21,168 nucleotides of DNA from Nitrospira sp. (lineage in GTDB: Bacteria; Nitrospirota; Nitrospiria; Nitrospirales; Nitrospiraceae), in the NCBI GenBank assembly GCA_020697375.1, contig JAJFBJ010000096.1, forward strand, positions 1 to 21,168, given 5' to 3'. Positions 8,479 to 16,567 of the stretch are shown here, piece by piece. Within the stretch, counting starts at the first letter, position 1; every line of letters starts with the position of its first letter. The position numbers and the translations under genes are program-made. Below the pieces are notes generated by a model. The model had not been told where the DNA came from, ran no database searches, and saw only the letters and a list, made by a program, of their open reading frames with translations.

Positions 8479-8754
8479 CTAGCTTCGCAGTGTGAACTTG
8501 ATCTGCGCGATGTCAGGCCGCGGAGTGCCGTTGATCAGAATATGCAGGTCGCGCAATTCCTTCAGCTTGGTCAAGGCGCCCACATTGGTTTTGAAGTTGG
8601 CGACGCCGGTCTGCACGTTGCCGATGATCACTTCCGGGTGCGGGGTGCCGACTTCGTGCCAGTCGATGACCTTGATGCCCTTCAGTTTATTCTTGATCGC
8701 TCCCGCCGCCGTCCCGATTCTCACAGATCCACGTCCGCTTGGTTTCTTCGCCAT
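8479..8754 (-). CDS. 91-residue protein upstream of the radical SAM enzyme, candidate substrate
   Basis: The start at 8754 has a strong AAGGAGG site with a 6-nt spacer, much better than that of the downstream radical SAM gene, as expected for a substrate or partner made in excess. The protein has a basic, Gly-rich N-terminus (MAKKPSGRGSVRIGTAAG), then an apparently alternating strand/helix body including IDWHEVGTPHPEV and ILINGTPRPDIAQIKF, with two similar GTPxP motifs. It has no cysteine, signal peptide or membrane segment. I recognise no family. The GTPHPE and GTPRPD repeats, 40 residues apart, may mark modification or structural sites. It could be a RiPP-like precursor, a binding partner of the enzyme, or an unrelated small protein. 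Confidence 0.75.
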   Translation of the reverse strand: MAKKPSGRGSVRIGTAAGAIKNKLKGIKVIDWHEVGTPHPEVIIGNVQTGVANFKTNVGALTKLKELRDLHILINGTPRPDIAQIKFTLRS

Positions 8755-9102
8755 CAGGAACCTCCTTGTGTGTTGTTATCCGTGCCCACGCTGAACTGGT
8801 TGTCAGCGCCCTGCGCACCATACAACTTCTTGATTCAAACGACAAGCATTTCAGTCACAAGGGGGTCCCTCAGGAACTGGAATCAGCGGGCGATCGTACC
8901 GGTCGGGACGGTGAAACCATTAGGCCTATGGTCTGCGAGGTCTCTTACGTAGTATTCTTCGCGGTAGTATGGCGGATTTTCGGTCGGAAGGCCGGATGGA
9001 ACTCCAGGCGGGGGCTCGGCCCTGGTTTGGCTTTGAGCCGGGACCGAGGTTTCGAACGAGTGGATCGGTGATGGATATCGGGGCCGGGGTACCGGCTCGG
9101 AA
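8755..9102. other. Intergenic region upstream of the small-protein/radical SAM operon
   Basis: These 348 bases carry the ribosome site and probable promoter of the small-protein gene near 8755-8845. The rest shows no believable gene. GCCGG-GGTA-CCGGC at 9083-9096 is a small hairpin just beyond the slipin remnant. Open frames crossing into the slipin gene on either strand are overlaps without their own ribosome sites. Confidence 0.45.
8817..8845 (-). promoter_or_regulatory. Possible sigma70-like promoter of the small-protein/radical SAM operon
   Basis: On the minus strand TTGTCG (8845-8840) and TATGGT (8822-8817) are separated by 17 nt, about 60 nt upstream of the start at 8754. Both boxes deviate from consensus by two bases. 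Confidence 0.35.
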
Positions 9103-9189
9103 CTACGGCTCCGCTTGCTTGCTCCAGTATTTCAAAAAGGGAGCGATGGTATCGATAGGGATGGGGAAGATGGTGGTGGAGTTTTTCTC
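9103..9189 (-). pseudogene. Out-of-frame remnant of the slipin C-terminus
   Basis: Read two bases out of frame with the slipin gene, this stretch encodes [18 protein letters not shown] and ten more residues to a TAG at 9103-9105. That is the conserved C-terminal block of stomatin/slipin proteins (compare EKNST(I/T)(V/I)FP(L/I)PID in the family). In the intact family it is preceded by about 27 residues (an Ala-rich helix, then LQLRYLQTL) that are absent here. Confidence 0.8.
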
Positions 9190-9803
9190 GGCAGGCGTTG
9201 CGAGGCCTCGAACTCGCCTTCGGCATGGATCACTTTCGCCCGGCGTTCCCGCTCCGCTTCCGCTTGGCGCGCAATGGCGCGCTGCATTTCCTGCGGCAGG
9301 TCCACATTCTTCACTTCCACGGCGGTCACCTTCACCCCCCAGGGCTCCGTCTGCTGGTCGATGATCCGCTGGAGATCGGCGTTGATCTGCTCCCGTTTCG
9401 AGAGAAGGTCGTCGAGCTGGCTCTGCCCCAGCACGCTGCGCAGAGTCGTCTGAGACATCATGGAGGTGGCATAGAGGTAATCTTCGACTTGAATGATGGC
9501 TCGCTCGGCATCCACCACCCGGAAATAGATGACGGCGTTCACCTTGACGGTGACGTTGTCCCTCGTGATGACGTCCTGAGGGGGCACGTCCATCGTCACG
9601 GTCCGCAGGCTGACCCGAACCAGTTTGTCGATGAACGGGATGATGATCACGACACCGGGGCCGTTTTTCCCGACCAGGCCCTTGGCCAGTCGGCCCCATC
9701 GGAAGATCACGCCCCGTTCGTATTCCCGGAGCACATTGAATCCCATCATGATCAGGACAATCACGAGAAACAGGAACGCAAAGGGACTTGCGAACGGACC
9801 CAT
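9132..9803 (-). CDS. Slipin/stomatin-like SPFH protein with a damaged C-terminus
   Basis: The frame reads 223 residues; intact slipins have about 255. An N-terminal membrane helix (about 5-24, [18 protein letters not shown]) is followed by the SPFH domain (about 25-200), with family hallmarks [36 protein letters not shown] and [19 protein letters not shown]. After EFEASQRL (residue 204) the next 19 residues are unlike the family. The true C-terminal block sits downstream in another frame, pointing to an out-of-frame internal deletion. Slipins form membrane-bound multimers and are cut by the adjacent NfeD protease, so the loss may affect oligomerisation. The start lies 2 nt after the NfeD stop, so the two are one operon. 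The damage could also be a strain-specific or sequencing event. Confidence 0.88.
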   Translation of the reverse strand: MGPFASPFAFLFLVIVLIMMGFNVLREYERGVIFRWGRLAKGLVGKNGPGVVIIIPFIDKLVRVSLRTVTMDVPPQDVITRDNVTVKVNAVIYFRVVDAERAIIQVEDYLYATSMMSQTTLRSVLGQSQLDDLLSKREQINADLQRIIDQQTEPWGVKVTAVEVKNVDLPQEMQRAIARQAEAERERRAKVIHAEGEFEASQRLPRKTPPPSSPSLSIPSLPF

Positions 9804-9805
9804 AT

Positions 9806-11134
9806 TCAGACCCCCTTCCTCGAAACGGGTTTCACGGACAAGCGTAAACCATCGATCCGGATGACTTCGGCTTCATCGCCGGGCTGGAGCGGCTCGTCGC
9901 TCACGGCTTCCCAGAGTTCGCCCCGGACGGCGAATTGTCCCGCGGGAGCCAGCGGCGTTTTGACGACGCCTACCAGACCGATCATTTCCTCGCGGCCGGT
10001 CACCGGCGGGCGCCGCATCGCCTTCACCCCCATTCCGACCATCAAGAAGGAAAAGGCGGCGGCCAGCCCGACGACCGGCAGGATGACCGACCAGGAAATT
10101 TGAAGAAACTCCACATCGGTCTTGATGAGCATCACCGATCCGAGAATCATCGAAATGATTCCGCCGATGGCCAACAAGCCGAAACTGGTCACGGTGGCTT
10201 CCAGGATGAGCAGCACGATCCCGAGGAGGAACAACAGCACGCCCGCGTAATTCACCGGCAGCTGCTGCAAAGAATAAAATGCGAGGATCAGGCTGATGGC
10301 GCCGACAATGCCGGGTAACAACGCTCCGGGGTTATACAGTTCGGCGATGAGTCCGACGGTGCCGAGCGTCATAAGTACATAGGCTATGTTCGGATCGCTG
10401 AGCGTTTTGAGAAATTCCAGTCGCAGGCCCATGGGGAATTCACGCACAGTCGCGCCGGCTGTGCGCATCACAGTGGGGCCGGACGAAAGCGGGATACTGC
10501 GGCCGTCCAGCTGCTTCAGCAAGCCCGGCAGGTCCTCGGCCACCAGATCGATGATCTTCAGCTTCAAGGCTTCCCGTTCCGTCGCGGACAGGCTCTTACG
10601 GACGGCATCTTCCGCCCAGGCGGCGTTCCGCCCTCGTTGCGAGGCGATCGATTTGATGTAGGCTACGGAATCGTTCTCCACTTTTTCCTTCATCGTCTTG
10701 TCCATCTCGCCGCCCAAAGCGACGGGATGGGCGGCGCCGATGTTCGTCCCGGGCGCCATCGCCGCCACATGCGCAGCCATCGTGATGAACACTCCGGCCG
10801 AAGCGGCGCGCCCGCTGGAAGGCGACACGTACACGACCACGGGAATGGTGGCGCTGGTGATGTCCTTGATGATAAGCCTCATCGACGTATCGAGGCCACC
10901 CGGCGTATTGAGGCGGATGATCAAGGCCTGAGCCCCGCCTTCTTGCGCGGCCAGAATCGCATCATGCAGGTACTCGGCGGAAACAGGAGTGATGACTCCA
11001 TCATAGGTGGCGAGCAGCACGGTCGGCTCGGCCCGCACAGCCGGCGTTGCGGCGAACGAGGCAGTGAATAGCGCAAAGAGCGTGACAGTCAGCTGCAGGA
11101 ACAGAAGCAGGGAACGACTACGCTGGAATTTCAT
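9806..11134 (-). CDS. NfeD-family membrane serine protease (ClpP-like)
   Basis: This codes for 442 residues from the ATG at 11134, with GGGAGG 8-13 nt upstream; a 56-residue longer frame is rejected. A signal sequence covers about 1-35. The ClpP-like protease domain (about 37-210) contains NTPGG (76-80), the nucleophile Ser112 in GRAASAGV and K151, which aligns with the catalytic Lys of archaeal PH1510, so the Ser/Lys dyad looks intact. Four or five transmembrane helices follow (about 265-375, starting near [21 protein letters not shown]). A C-terminal NfeD OB-fold (about 385-440, [19 protein letters not shown]) ends the protein. It partners the downstream slipin in the classic STOPP arrangement of membrane-protein quality control. 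Confidence 0.93.
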   Translation of the reverse strand: MKFQRSRSLLLFLQLTVTLFALFTASFAATPAVRAEPTVLLATYDGVITPVSAEYLHDAILAAQEGGAQALIIRLNTPGGLDTSMRLIIKDITSATIPVVVYVSPSSGRAASAGVFITMAAHVAAMAPGTNIGAAHPVALGGEMDKTMKEKVENDSVAYIKSIASQRGRNAAWAEDAVRKSLSATEREALKLKIIDLVAEDLPGLLKQLDGRSIPLSSGPTVMRTAGATVREFPMGLRLEFLKTLSDPNIAYVLMTLGTVGLIAELYNPGALLPGIVGAISLILAFYSLQQLPVNYAGVLLFLLGIVLLILEATVTSFGLLAIGGIISMILGSVMLIKTDVEFLQISWSVILPVVGLAAAFSFLMVGMGVKAMRRPPVTGREEMIGLVGVVKTPLAPAGQFAVRGELWEAVSDEPLQPGDEAEVIRIDGLRLSVKPVSRKGV

Positions 11135-11253
11135 CGACGCGCCCCTCCCGGCAGGCAAAGGTTCAGGGAGATGACCGAACGTTTCCAGGATACGAGCCAC
11201 TACATACTCAGTCAAGGAAGGGGAAGCGATGGGAATGTACGCCGAGACAGTCG

Positions 11254-12351
11254 TTATGGCCGCCGGCGGCTTGGGGCAGGGTCGAGCGAAGATTGGGGCC
11301 AACGCCCACGGGCTTTCGTTGAAGTGCTGAGAATGCGTGACAGCGTTCCTTCATCATCCTCATCGTAGATGTCGCCGACGACCTCTTCGAGAATATCCTC
11401 CATGGTGACGATGCCCAACCGCGTCCGTTCCGCATACACGATTCCCAGGTGGACGCGACGGTCCTGAAGGAGCTTGAGGCCGGTGAGCAGCGGGGTCTTG
11501 GCCTGGAACTCCACCACCGGACGAACGAGAGCAGGCCACTGCTCGCCCCCTGTGGCGCGCAGCGCGATAAATTCCTTTGTGTTTAAGATTCCCGCGACAG
11601 CGGCGCCCTTCATCACCGGGAGGCGGGTGTGCCCGGATCTGATCACGATGGTTTCGACCTCTTGCGCGCCCTGCTCGACATCCACTGTAATGACCTGCTC
11701 CCACGGGAGATAAATATCTTGGACCCGTTTCGTTTCAAGATGGACGAGGTTGAGGACATATTGACGATGTTGCGCGGATAGTGAACCGAGCGCGACCGTG
11801 TCAGTCGTCTCTTCTTTAGACTCCCCTTCGCCGCGGCCTGTGGGCCAGAGGCTCAGGAGCGCAAGCAGCCGTTTGGTAGACCACTCCAATAGGGTCACGA
11901 GCGGACCAAGAATTTTGTCCGACAATGAAAGCCAGGGTGCGGCCCTCAAGGCAAAACCAAGCGTATGTTTCAGGGCGAGGGTCTTTGGAACGAGTTCGCC
12001 GACGACGACGGTAAAATAGGTCAACGGCAGCACGACGATCCCGATGGCAATCGTATCGGCGGTATTCTCATTGACTCCAAACCAGGCCTCGATGGTCGGA
12101 CTCAGTTCTTCCTCCGCTCCGGCCCCGCCGACTGCGCCGGCCAATGCCGCCACCATGGTGATGCCGATCTGAATGACGGACAACGTTCGTTCGGGATGCT
12201 CCCGGAGCCGGAGGAGCAACTCGGCTTTTTTGTGCCGCTGACGCACCAATTCACGAAGGCTCGGTTTACTGACGGCGACGAAGGCCATTTCCGCGCCGGC
12301 AAGCAGCGCGTTGATCAACAGACAGAGTACGATGATGCCGGTCTCGATCAT
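11254..12351 (-). CDS. CNNM/HlyC-CorC family membrane protein, lacks the C-terminal CorC domain
   Basis: This codes for 365 residues. The DUF21/CNNM membrane domain occupies about 1-180, including the N-terminal helix IIVLCLLINALLAGAEMAFVAVSK, a Gly/Ala-rich helix (SVIQIGITMVAALAGAVGGAG) and VVVGELVPKTLAL. Two CBS motifs follow at about 215-340, ending GIVTMEDILEEVVGDIYDEDDEG. Family members of about 430 residues continue with a CorC_HlyC FAD-binding-like domain; here only about 25 low-complexity basic residues remain. CNNM proteins are implicated in Mg2+ or other cation transport or tolerance. The start at 12351 has AAGGA 9 nt upstream. The short form may be a normal subfamily rather than a truncation. 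Confidence 0.88.
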   Translation of the reverse strand: MIETGIIVLCLLINALLAGAEMAFVAVSKPSLRELVRQRHKKAELLLRLREHPERTLSVIQIGITMVAALAGAVGGAGAEEELSPTIEAWFGVNENTADTIAIGIVVLPLTYFTVVVGELVPKTLALKHTLGFALRAAPWLSLSDKILGPLVTLLEWSTKRLLALLSLWPTGRGEGESKEETTDTVALGSLSAQHRQYVLNLVHLETKRVQDIYLPWEQVITVDVEQGAQEVETIVIRSGHTRLPVMKGAAVAGILNTKEFIALRATGGEQWPALVRPVVEFQAKTPLLTGLKLLQDRRVHLGIVYAERTRLGIVTMEDILEEVVGDIYDEDDEGTLSRILSTSTKARGRWPQSSLDPAPSRRRP

Positions 12352-12415
12352 CCCTCGCCATCCTTTTTGTGCGTAAGTTGAGTCGCACAGGCCAGGGTGG
12401 CAAACCGGCTATTGA

Positions 12416-12649
12416 TCATGGCAAAGGCTCTTTTCGAACGAATGCCTCACGAACCGTTGTGCTGATGAACGAGCTCAATCCCAAGCCTTTTCGAGCCAAC
12501 CGCTTCATATGCTCGATGTTATGCGAGCCGGCGCTTGCATAGTCGTACACATAGACCGTTCCCTCGGAGAATTGAACCTTGACGAAGTCCGGTCCGGTTT
12601 GATAGGCCACCACGCCCGAGTTTCGGCTGAGATTCTTATAGCGTTTCAT
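12416..12649 (-). CDS. Small KTSC-like protein
   Basis: This codes for 77 residues. The pattern SGVVAYQTGPDFVKVQF, then a GTVYVYDYASAGSHNIEHM segment and GLSSFIST resembles small KTSC-type proteins, which share V-x-F..G..Y.Y and an N- or S-rich F-I segment near the end. The function is unknown; RNA binding has been proposed for KTSC but cannot be seen here. There is a GAGGAC ribosome site upstream. It lies on the same strand as, and between, the GDT1-like and CNNM-like genes, with short gaps, so it could be co-transcribed. Confidence 0.75.
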   Translation of the reverse strand: MKRYKNLSRNSGVVAYQTGPDFVKVQFSEGTVYVYDYASAGSHNIEHMKRLARKGLGLSSFISTTVREAFVRKEPLP

Positions 12650-12734
12650 GTTCGTCCGTCCTCGGAATCGGCTGTCCTATGGACCTGGCCTGGAAACCAT
12701 AGCAGGAGATGCCTCTGCCATGGCATGACTAATC

Positions 12735-13010
12735 CTAGCTGGTACGGGCATCGAATAACACCCAGAGACCGATGGCGACAAATCCCACCCCCGCCACGAG
12801 TTTCAGCATCCTCGGCGAGACGTATTGAGCAAGCTGTGCGCCCGCCAAGACGGCGATCAGGCTGGAAAGCACGAGCGCCGCGGAGGATGCGGCAAACACA
12901 CCGAGTTTGCTCACGCGTTGATCGGCCGCAAACAAGAGCGTGGCCAGCTGAGTCTTGTCTCCCAGCTCCGCTAGAAACACCGTCACGAAAATCGGCCACA
13001 GCGTCAGCAT
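12735..13010 (-). CDS. UPF0016/GDT1 (TMEM165) family single-domain transporter
   Basis: This codes for 91 residues. The ATG at 13010 is preferred over the GTG at 13019 because AAGGAG is 8 nt upstream of the former and touches the latter. The motif E15-L-G-D-K-T20, followed by QLATLLFA, is the family hallmark and lies in the first helix, where it binds the transported cation. Three hydrophobic segments are visible (about 5-28, 39-62, 70-88). The family transports Mn2+ or Ca2+; full-length members have two copies of the motif, so this half-size protein should dimerise, alone or with another half-size partner. No second half gene is next to it. Confidence 0.87.
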   Translation of the reverse strand: MLTLWPIFVTVFLAELGDKTQLATLLFAADQRVSKLGVFAASSAALVLSSLIAVLAGAQLAQYVSPRMLKLVAGVGFVAIGLWVLFDARTS

Positions 13011-13089
13011 CGAAAGCACTCCTTATCTGTGAACAGGTTCCTGTCAGCGATTTGTAATCGGCAGAAGCAGATGAACCATCCTTGCTCAT

Positions 13090-13599
13090 TTATAATTTCT
13101 TGGTATAGGCGACGAGTTGATCGAGGGCCTTGTTCCAGCCTTCGTGGAACCCCATTTCTTCATGCTTCTTTCGGCCTTCATCATCTTTATGCATGGCGAC
13201 GGCAGTATATTTCGTGCCCTTTTCGTACGGCTCCAGCGACAGTATCGCCGTGAAGAGAAATGTCCCGCATTCCGCTGCGTCGGCGGATGAGGATGGCGCC
13301 GGCCGGTAGCCAGGCGCAAGGGCATTGGTCCAGACGAGTTTTTTATGCGGGATGACTTCGAGGTAACAACCGACATTGGGGAACTCTTGCCCCTCCGGTG
13401 AGCGCATGACCGTTCGAAACATTCCCCCAGGACGAAGGTCGATTTCGCATGCCACTGTTTTCCACGGTTCGGGAGTGAACCAATGGGTGACATGCTTGGG
13501 AGTCGTCCATGCAGACCACAGGAGGGACGGCGGCGCGTCGACGATGCGTTCAAGGATGAGATCTAGTCGAGGGTCGGGTTGATAAATGGGTGGCGTCAT
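13090..13599 (-). CDS. AHSA1/SRPBCC-family protein
   Basis: This codes for 169 residues from the ATG at 13599, which follows AAGGAG at an 8-nt spacing. The START-like SRPBCC fold is recognisable: [31 protein letters not shown] at the start, then [20 protein letters not shown], then [17 protein letters not shown] and a final helix [16 protein letters not shown]. These small proteins form a hydrophobic cavity; the ligand is unknown. Members are often cytoplasmic and not enzymatic. The stop is 80 nt from the GDT1-like gene start on the same strand. Confidence 0.88.
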   Translation of the reverse strand: MTPPIYQPDPRLDLILERIVDAPPSLLWSAWTTPKHVTHWFTPEPWKTVACEIDLRPGGMFRTVMRSPEGQEFPNVGCYLEVIPHKKLVWTNALAPGYRPAPSSSADAAECGTFLFTAILSLEPYEKGTKYTAVAMHKDDEGRKKHEEMGFHEGWNKALDQLVAYTKKL

Positions 13600-13686
13600 A
13601 ATTTTTTCTCCTTCATGGTTTTCAAGTAGCCGTCCAATTGATCGAAGCGGAGATTCCCGCATCGTGCGTTTTAATCTACAGGTGCT

Positions 13687-13745
13687 GTACGGTGAGCCTC
13701 AGAGCGATGCGAGAACGCCGCTGGCGGACCTTTTCCGCATCCTGC
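13687..13745 (-). repeat. Partial copy of the MITE-like element
   Basis: Read on the minus strand this matches the left end of the element at 1681. The first 41 bases differ at one position, then the match loosens and ends at CACCGTAC. The bases TAG precede it in both copies. Here TAG is the stop codon of the DUF3558-like gene, so the repeat abuts or supplies the end of that gene. Confidence 0.8.
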
Positions 13746-14203
13746 TAAAGACGCGATAAAGCCTTTTTCGCAACGGCTTTCACCTTGTCTTCATCGCCCG
13801 GTGATTGTTTCACGGTGACTTCAAGCGTCACCTGGCCTTTCTTGAGGTAGAGCTCGATGTAAGGGATATCCTTATTGCGAGTCATGAACGCTCCCTCGCC
13901 CAAACCGGCGACAGGCGACTGCGTTTTGATCGACTGGCGCGCGCGCTCAAGACCGCCGGCGGGAAATACCCACAACTCCAGAGCATCCTTCTCGTTCACA
14001 AATTCGAAATTGCAGATCCGCACCCGTTCCTCGCGGCTCGATATAGGAGCGCCTTTCATTTTTCCGATAATCTCTTCGACCTCGGCCTTCGTGATGAGGC
14101 TGCAGGGATCCACGGAGGGCTCATCGGCCGCATAGGTCGCACCAGCTGCCAGCATGAAGTAGAGCCATGCGCAGGTGATTGCAGATATATTCGATAGGCT
14201 CAT
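13745..14203 (-). CDS. Secreted DUF3558-like protein
   Basis: This codes for 152 residues. The ATG at 14203 is chosen among four in-frame starts because GAAGGA lies 6 nt before it. A signal peptide covers about 1-26 (hydrophobic ITCAWLYFMLAAGATYA). The mature part begins DPCSLITKAEVEEIIGKM, the opening typical of DUF3558-like exported proteins, and later shows RICNFEF, then GLGEGAFM and YIELYLKKGQVTLEVTV. The two Cys (DPC, RIC) could pair. The function is unknown. The stop is part of the repeat copy at its 3' end. It is divergent from the toxin-antitoxin operon. Confidence 0.75.
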   Translation of the reverse strand: MSLSNISAITCAWLYFMLAAGATYAADEPSVDPCSLITKAEVEEIIGKMKGAPISSREERVRICNFEFVNEKDALELWVFPAGGLERARQSIKTQSPVAGLGEGAFMTRNKDIPYIELYLKKGQVTLEVTVKQSPGDEDKVKAVAKKALSRL

Positions 14204-14304
14204 TGACATTCCTTCTCGCATGGTCATGCCACGGTGACTCGCATGGTAGCACAGAGAAACCGTAGACTGAGAATTGTCAGGCGGTGTGAAGCGGGGTGAC
14301 TGGA

Positions 14305-14333
14305 TTGGACAAGTTAGCTATTTTAGGTATATT
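14305..14333 (+). promoter_or_regulatory. Sigma70-like promoter of the antitoxin-toxin operon
   Basis: TTGGAC (14305-14310) and TATATT (14328-14333) are spaced by exactly 17 nt. The start codon of the antitoxin follows about 22 nt downstream of the -10 box, leaving a very short leader with an AGAGGG ribosome site. Local sequence is much more AT-rich than its surroundings. Confidence 0.65.
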
Positions 14334-14354
14334 GTATCAAACAAGAGGGAATTT

Positions 14355-14756
14355 ATGACAGAGCTGACCTACCGGAACAGTCTCGGCCAACTCGTAGATA
14401 TGTCGACCGTGGCAGCTACGAAAGTGAAGAATGAATTCGGGACCATCCTTGAGCAGGCAATGCATGGCGTGGCAGTGGCCATTACCCGTCATGATCTGCC
14501 GAAGGCCGTGCTCCTGTCCTATGATGAATTCGTCTCGTTAGTCAAAGATCGAGCGCCTCAGCTCGATGAGCTCACTGCCGAGTTCGATACGTTGTTGGCC
14601 GGCATGCAGCATGCGAAGGCCAGGCGGGGCATGGCTGATGCGTTCAATGCTTCTCCATCACAACTCGGACGCGCCGCCGTCAATGCCGGGCGCAAGAACC
14701 GCCGACCGTCATCGAAGCAGCCCCCTCGAGCATCCCGCGCTCGCCGTGCAAAATGA
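14355..14756 (+). CDS. Phd/YefM-type antitoxin with an extended C-terminus
   Basis: This codes for 133 residues from the ATG at 14355; a longer frame would overlap the promoter. Residues about 17-60 carry the Phd/YefM pattern (VAATKVKNEFGTILEQAM, then AITRHDLPKAVLLSYDEF), which forms the DNA-binding half and normally represses its own operon. The remainder is helical with a disordered, very basic end (RKNRRPSSKQPPRASRARRAK region). That end is longer than in classic Phd and presumably binds and blocks the toxin. The stop overlaps the toxin start in ATGA, typical of toxin-antitoxin pairs. Confidence 0.83.
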   Translation: MTELTYRNSLGQLVDMSTVAATKVKNEFGTILEQAMHGVAVAITRHDLPKAVLLSYDEFVSLVKDRAPQLDELTAEFDTLLAGMQHAKARRGMADAFNASPSQLGRAAVNAGRKNRRPSSKQPPRASRARRAK

Positions 14757-15397
14757 CTGTTCAGAGACAGCCTCGCCTCTATGTGATTTCAGGGGTGAAC
14801 GGTGCAGGCAAGAGCAGCATAGCCGGCGCAACCTTTCGTGCCCTCGGAAGCGAATACTGTAATCCCGACGAAGCCGCTCGCCGACTGATAGAAGTCAATC
14901 CTGGCCTGACTCAGAAGGCGGCCAACAGTCTAGCCTGGCGGCAGGGCGTGAGGTTGCTGAAGCGGACGGTTGAGGAACGTCTTGATTTCGCCTTCGAGAC
15001 GACACTCGGCGGCAATACGATTGCGCATCTTCTCGTCCAGGCAGCTAAGCAACGGATTGAACTTTACATCTGGTACGTCGGTCTATCCGGCCCGGACCTG
15101 CATCTTGAACGGGTGCAAGCCAGGGTCCGCCGGGGAGGTCATGACATTGCTGAGAAGGATATTCGCCGGCGTTATGAGCATAGCCGACTTAACCTCATCA
15201 GCCTCCTGCCTCACCTCACCGCCTTGCGGGTCTATGACAATAGCGAGGAGGCCGATCCGGCTGCTGGAGAGGCGCCCTCGCCCAGGTTGGTGCTGCGGTT
15301 GGAACGGGCGAAGATTTTCGCTCCGACAGACCTCTCGCGCACACCGGACTGGGCCAAGCCGATCGTCGCCGCCGCCATCAAGTTGTATCAGGCTTGA
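14753..15397 (+). CDS. Zeta-like P-loop kinase toxin (COG4185 type)
   Basis: This codes for 214 residues starting at the ATG that overlaps the antitoxin stop. The Walker A motif GVNGAGKS is at 14-21, D39 sits in the NPDEAARRL segment, and FETTLGG at 81-87 is the zeta-family signature after strand 2. RVRRGGHDI at 124-132 followed by RRRYEHS matches the lid/arginine region of the zeta-like ATPases grouped as COG4185. Zeta toxins phosphorylate UDP-N-acetylglucosamine and so block wall synthesis; the substrate here is inferred. The partner is a Phd-type rather than the epsilon antitoxin usual for zeta. Confidence 0.85.
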   Translation: MTVQRQPRLYVISGVNGAGKSSIAGATFRALGSEYCNPDEAARRLIEVNPGLTQKAANSLAWRQGVRLLKRTVEERLDFAFETTLGGNTIAHLLVQAAKQRIELYIWYVGLSGPDLHLERVQARVRRGGHDIAEKDIRRRYEHSRLNLISLLPHLTALRVYDNSEEADPAAGEAPSPRLVLRLERAKIFAPTDLSRTPDWAKPIVAAAIKLYQA

Positions 15398-15566
15398 GCG
15401 GCCAGGGCTTTGCCCAGTTCTCTATCATGTCGCCACACTCTATGGTGAGTGGTCGTACAGAGCGATATCCTGCGCTCCGGGCTTAACTTCCCCTCCGCCC
15501 CGGCGCTCGTAAATGCAATCCTCCACTCGAAACCTTCTACCTAATCAGGGAGCAATAAGGAGCTAT

Positions 15567-16541
15567 ATGGAAATTACAAGAACGGCACGTGAATGGACAA
15601 TCGGCGAGTCGCGCATTCGATGGAGCGCTGTATTCGCCGGGTTCGTCGTCGGAGTCTCAGTACAGATGGTCCTGACGCTGTTGGGATTGGCCATCGGCGC
15701 CTGGTCAATTGACTTGCACGAATCTCAACCGGGGGAGGGAATTCCTCTCGGCACCGGAATCTGGACGGGCCTGTCGATGTTGATCTCGGCCTTCACCGGA
15801 GGTTATGTGACCTCGCGCCTCTCCGGGGCGCCTCTGCGTTCCGACGGAATGTACCAGGCGGCGGTCGTGTGGGGTGTGACGTGGCTGGTCTTTACGTGGT
15901 TGACCACGACAGCCATGGCGACGATGATCGGCGGGTTATTCAGCGCATTCGGATCGGGCCTTCAGTCTATTGGTCAAGCGGCCGGACAAGGAGTCAGCGC
16001 AACTGTCTCCAAGGCGGTGGACAAAACAACGGCGAACGCCAATGTCACCTCCGAGGGACTGAGGAAACAAATCGAGTCCATTTTGCAAGCGACACAAAAA
16101 CCGGAGTTGCAGTCTGGTGAGATGAGGAAAGACGCGGGAACGGTCACGGATAAGGCCCAAAGCGGCCAATCCCTCAGTCAGGTGACTGATGCGGGAGTTT
16201 CTGAACTGAAAGAGAAGCTGGCCGCGCTGGATCGGGAAGCCGCGATCAATGTCATGGTCAATAAGTTCGGTATGTCCCAGGCGCAGGCGCAGGAAGTTGT
16301 CCAATCCTCTATCGGCATGATTGAGCCGTTGAAGGGAAAAGCGCAGGACGTGAAAGACAAGTCTGTGGCCATGGCGGATACGACCATTAAGAACCTCGCA
16401 TCCGTTGCCTGGTGGATGTTTGTGCTGGCCATGCTCTCTCTCGGCGCCACGCTCGGTGGCGGTGCATTGGGGATTCGCCAGGAATTCAGGATGGAAGTTG
16501 AAGGCCGACCAGGGCTGAGACCGGCCCACGCCGGCGTGTAA
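15567..16541 (+). CDS. Four-helix membrane protein with a long helical loop
   Basis: This codes for 324 residues from the ATG at 15567, with AAGGAG 5 nt upstream; an 18-residue longer frame is rejected. Three transmembrane segments are seen at about 20-42, 62-85 and 95-127 (Gly/Ala-rich, e.g. AVFAGFVVGVSVQMVLTLLGLAIG). A long polar, Gln/Lys/Ala-rich helical region spans about 130-280. A last helix at about 284-308 (AWWMFVLAMLSLGATLGGGALG) precedes a short tail. The small-residue helices recall bacterial envelope proteins of unknown function related to YrzE/PhnA-like families. No catalytic motif is visible. Confidence 0.8.
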   Translation: MEITRTAREWTIGESRIRWSAVFAGFVVGVSVQMVLTLLGLAIGAWSIDLHESQPGEGIPLGTGIWTGLSMLISAFTGGYVTSRLSGAPLRSDGMYQAAVVWGVTWLVFTWLTTTAMATMIGGLFSAFGSGLQSIGQAAGQGVSATVSKAVDKTTANANVTSEGLRKQIESILQATQKPELQSGEMRKDAGTVTDKAQSGQSLSQVTDAGVSELKEKLAALDREAAINVMVNKFGMSQAQAQEVVQSSIGMIEPLKGKAQDVKDKSVAMADTTIKNLASVAWWMFVLAMLSLGATLGGGALGIRQEFRMEVEGRPGLRPAHAGV

Positions 16542-16567
16542 CAGGGCTGTAATGGAATGAGATAAGG

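Noticed and set aside
7770..8495. 241-codon plus-strand frame
   Set aside because: It is antisense to the radical SAM gene, which has clear catalytic motifs.
8945..9226. 93-codon minus-strand frame overlapping the slipin end
   Set aside because: It has low-complexity, Arg/Pro-rich sequence and no ribosome site. It is a third frame and does not contain the slipin C-terminal block.
9198..10103. 301-codon open frame on the plus strand
   Set aside because: It crosses both the slipin and NfeD genes antisense; both minus-strand proteins are clearly real.
12646..13089. 147-codon minus-strand frame
   Set aside because: It overlaps the GDT1-like gene in another frame; that gene has the ELGDKT motif and a good ribosome site, this one has neither.
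13011..13089. Manganese (yybP-ykoY) riboswitch upstream of the GDT1-like gene
   Set aside because: The leader is too short and no conserved core could be seen.
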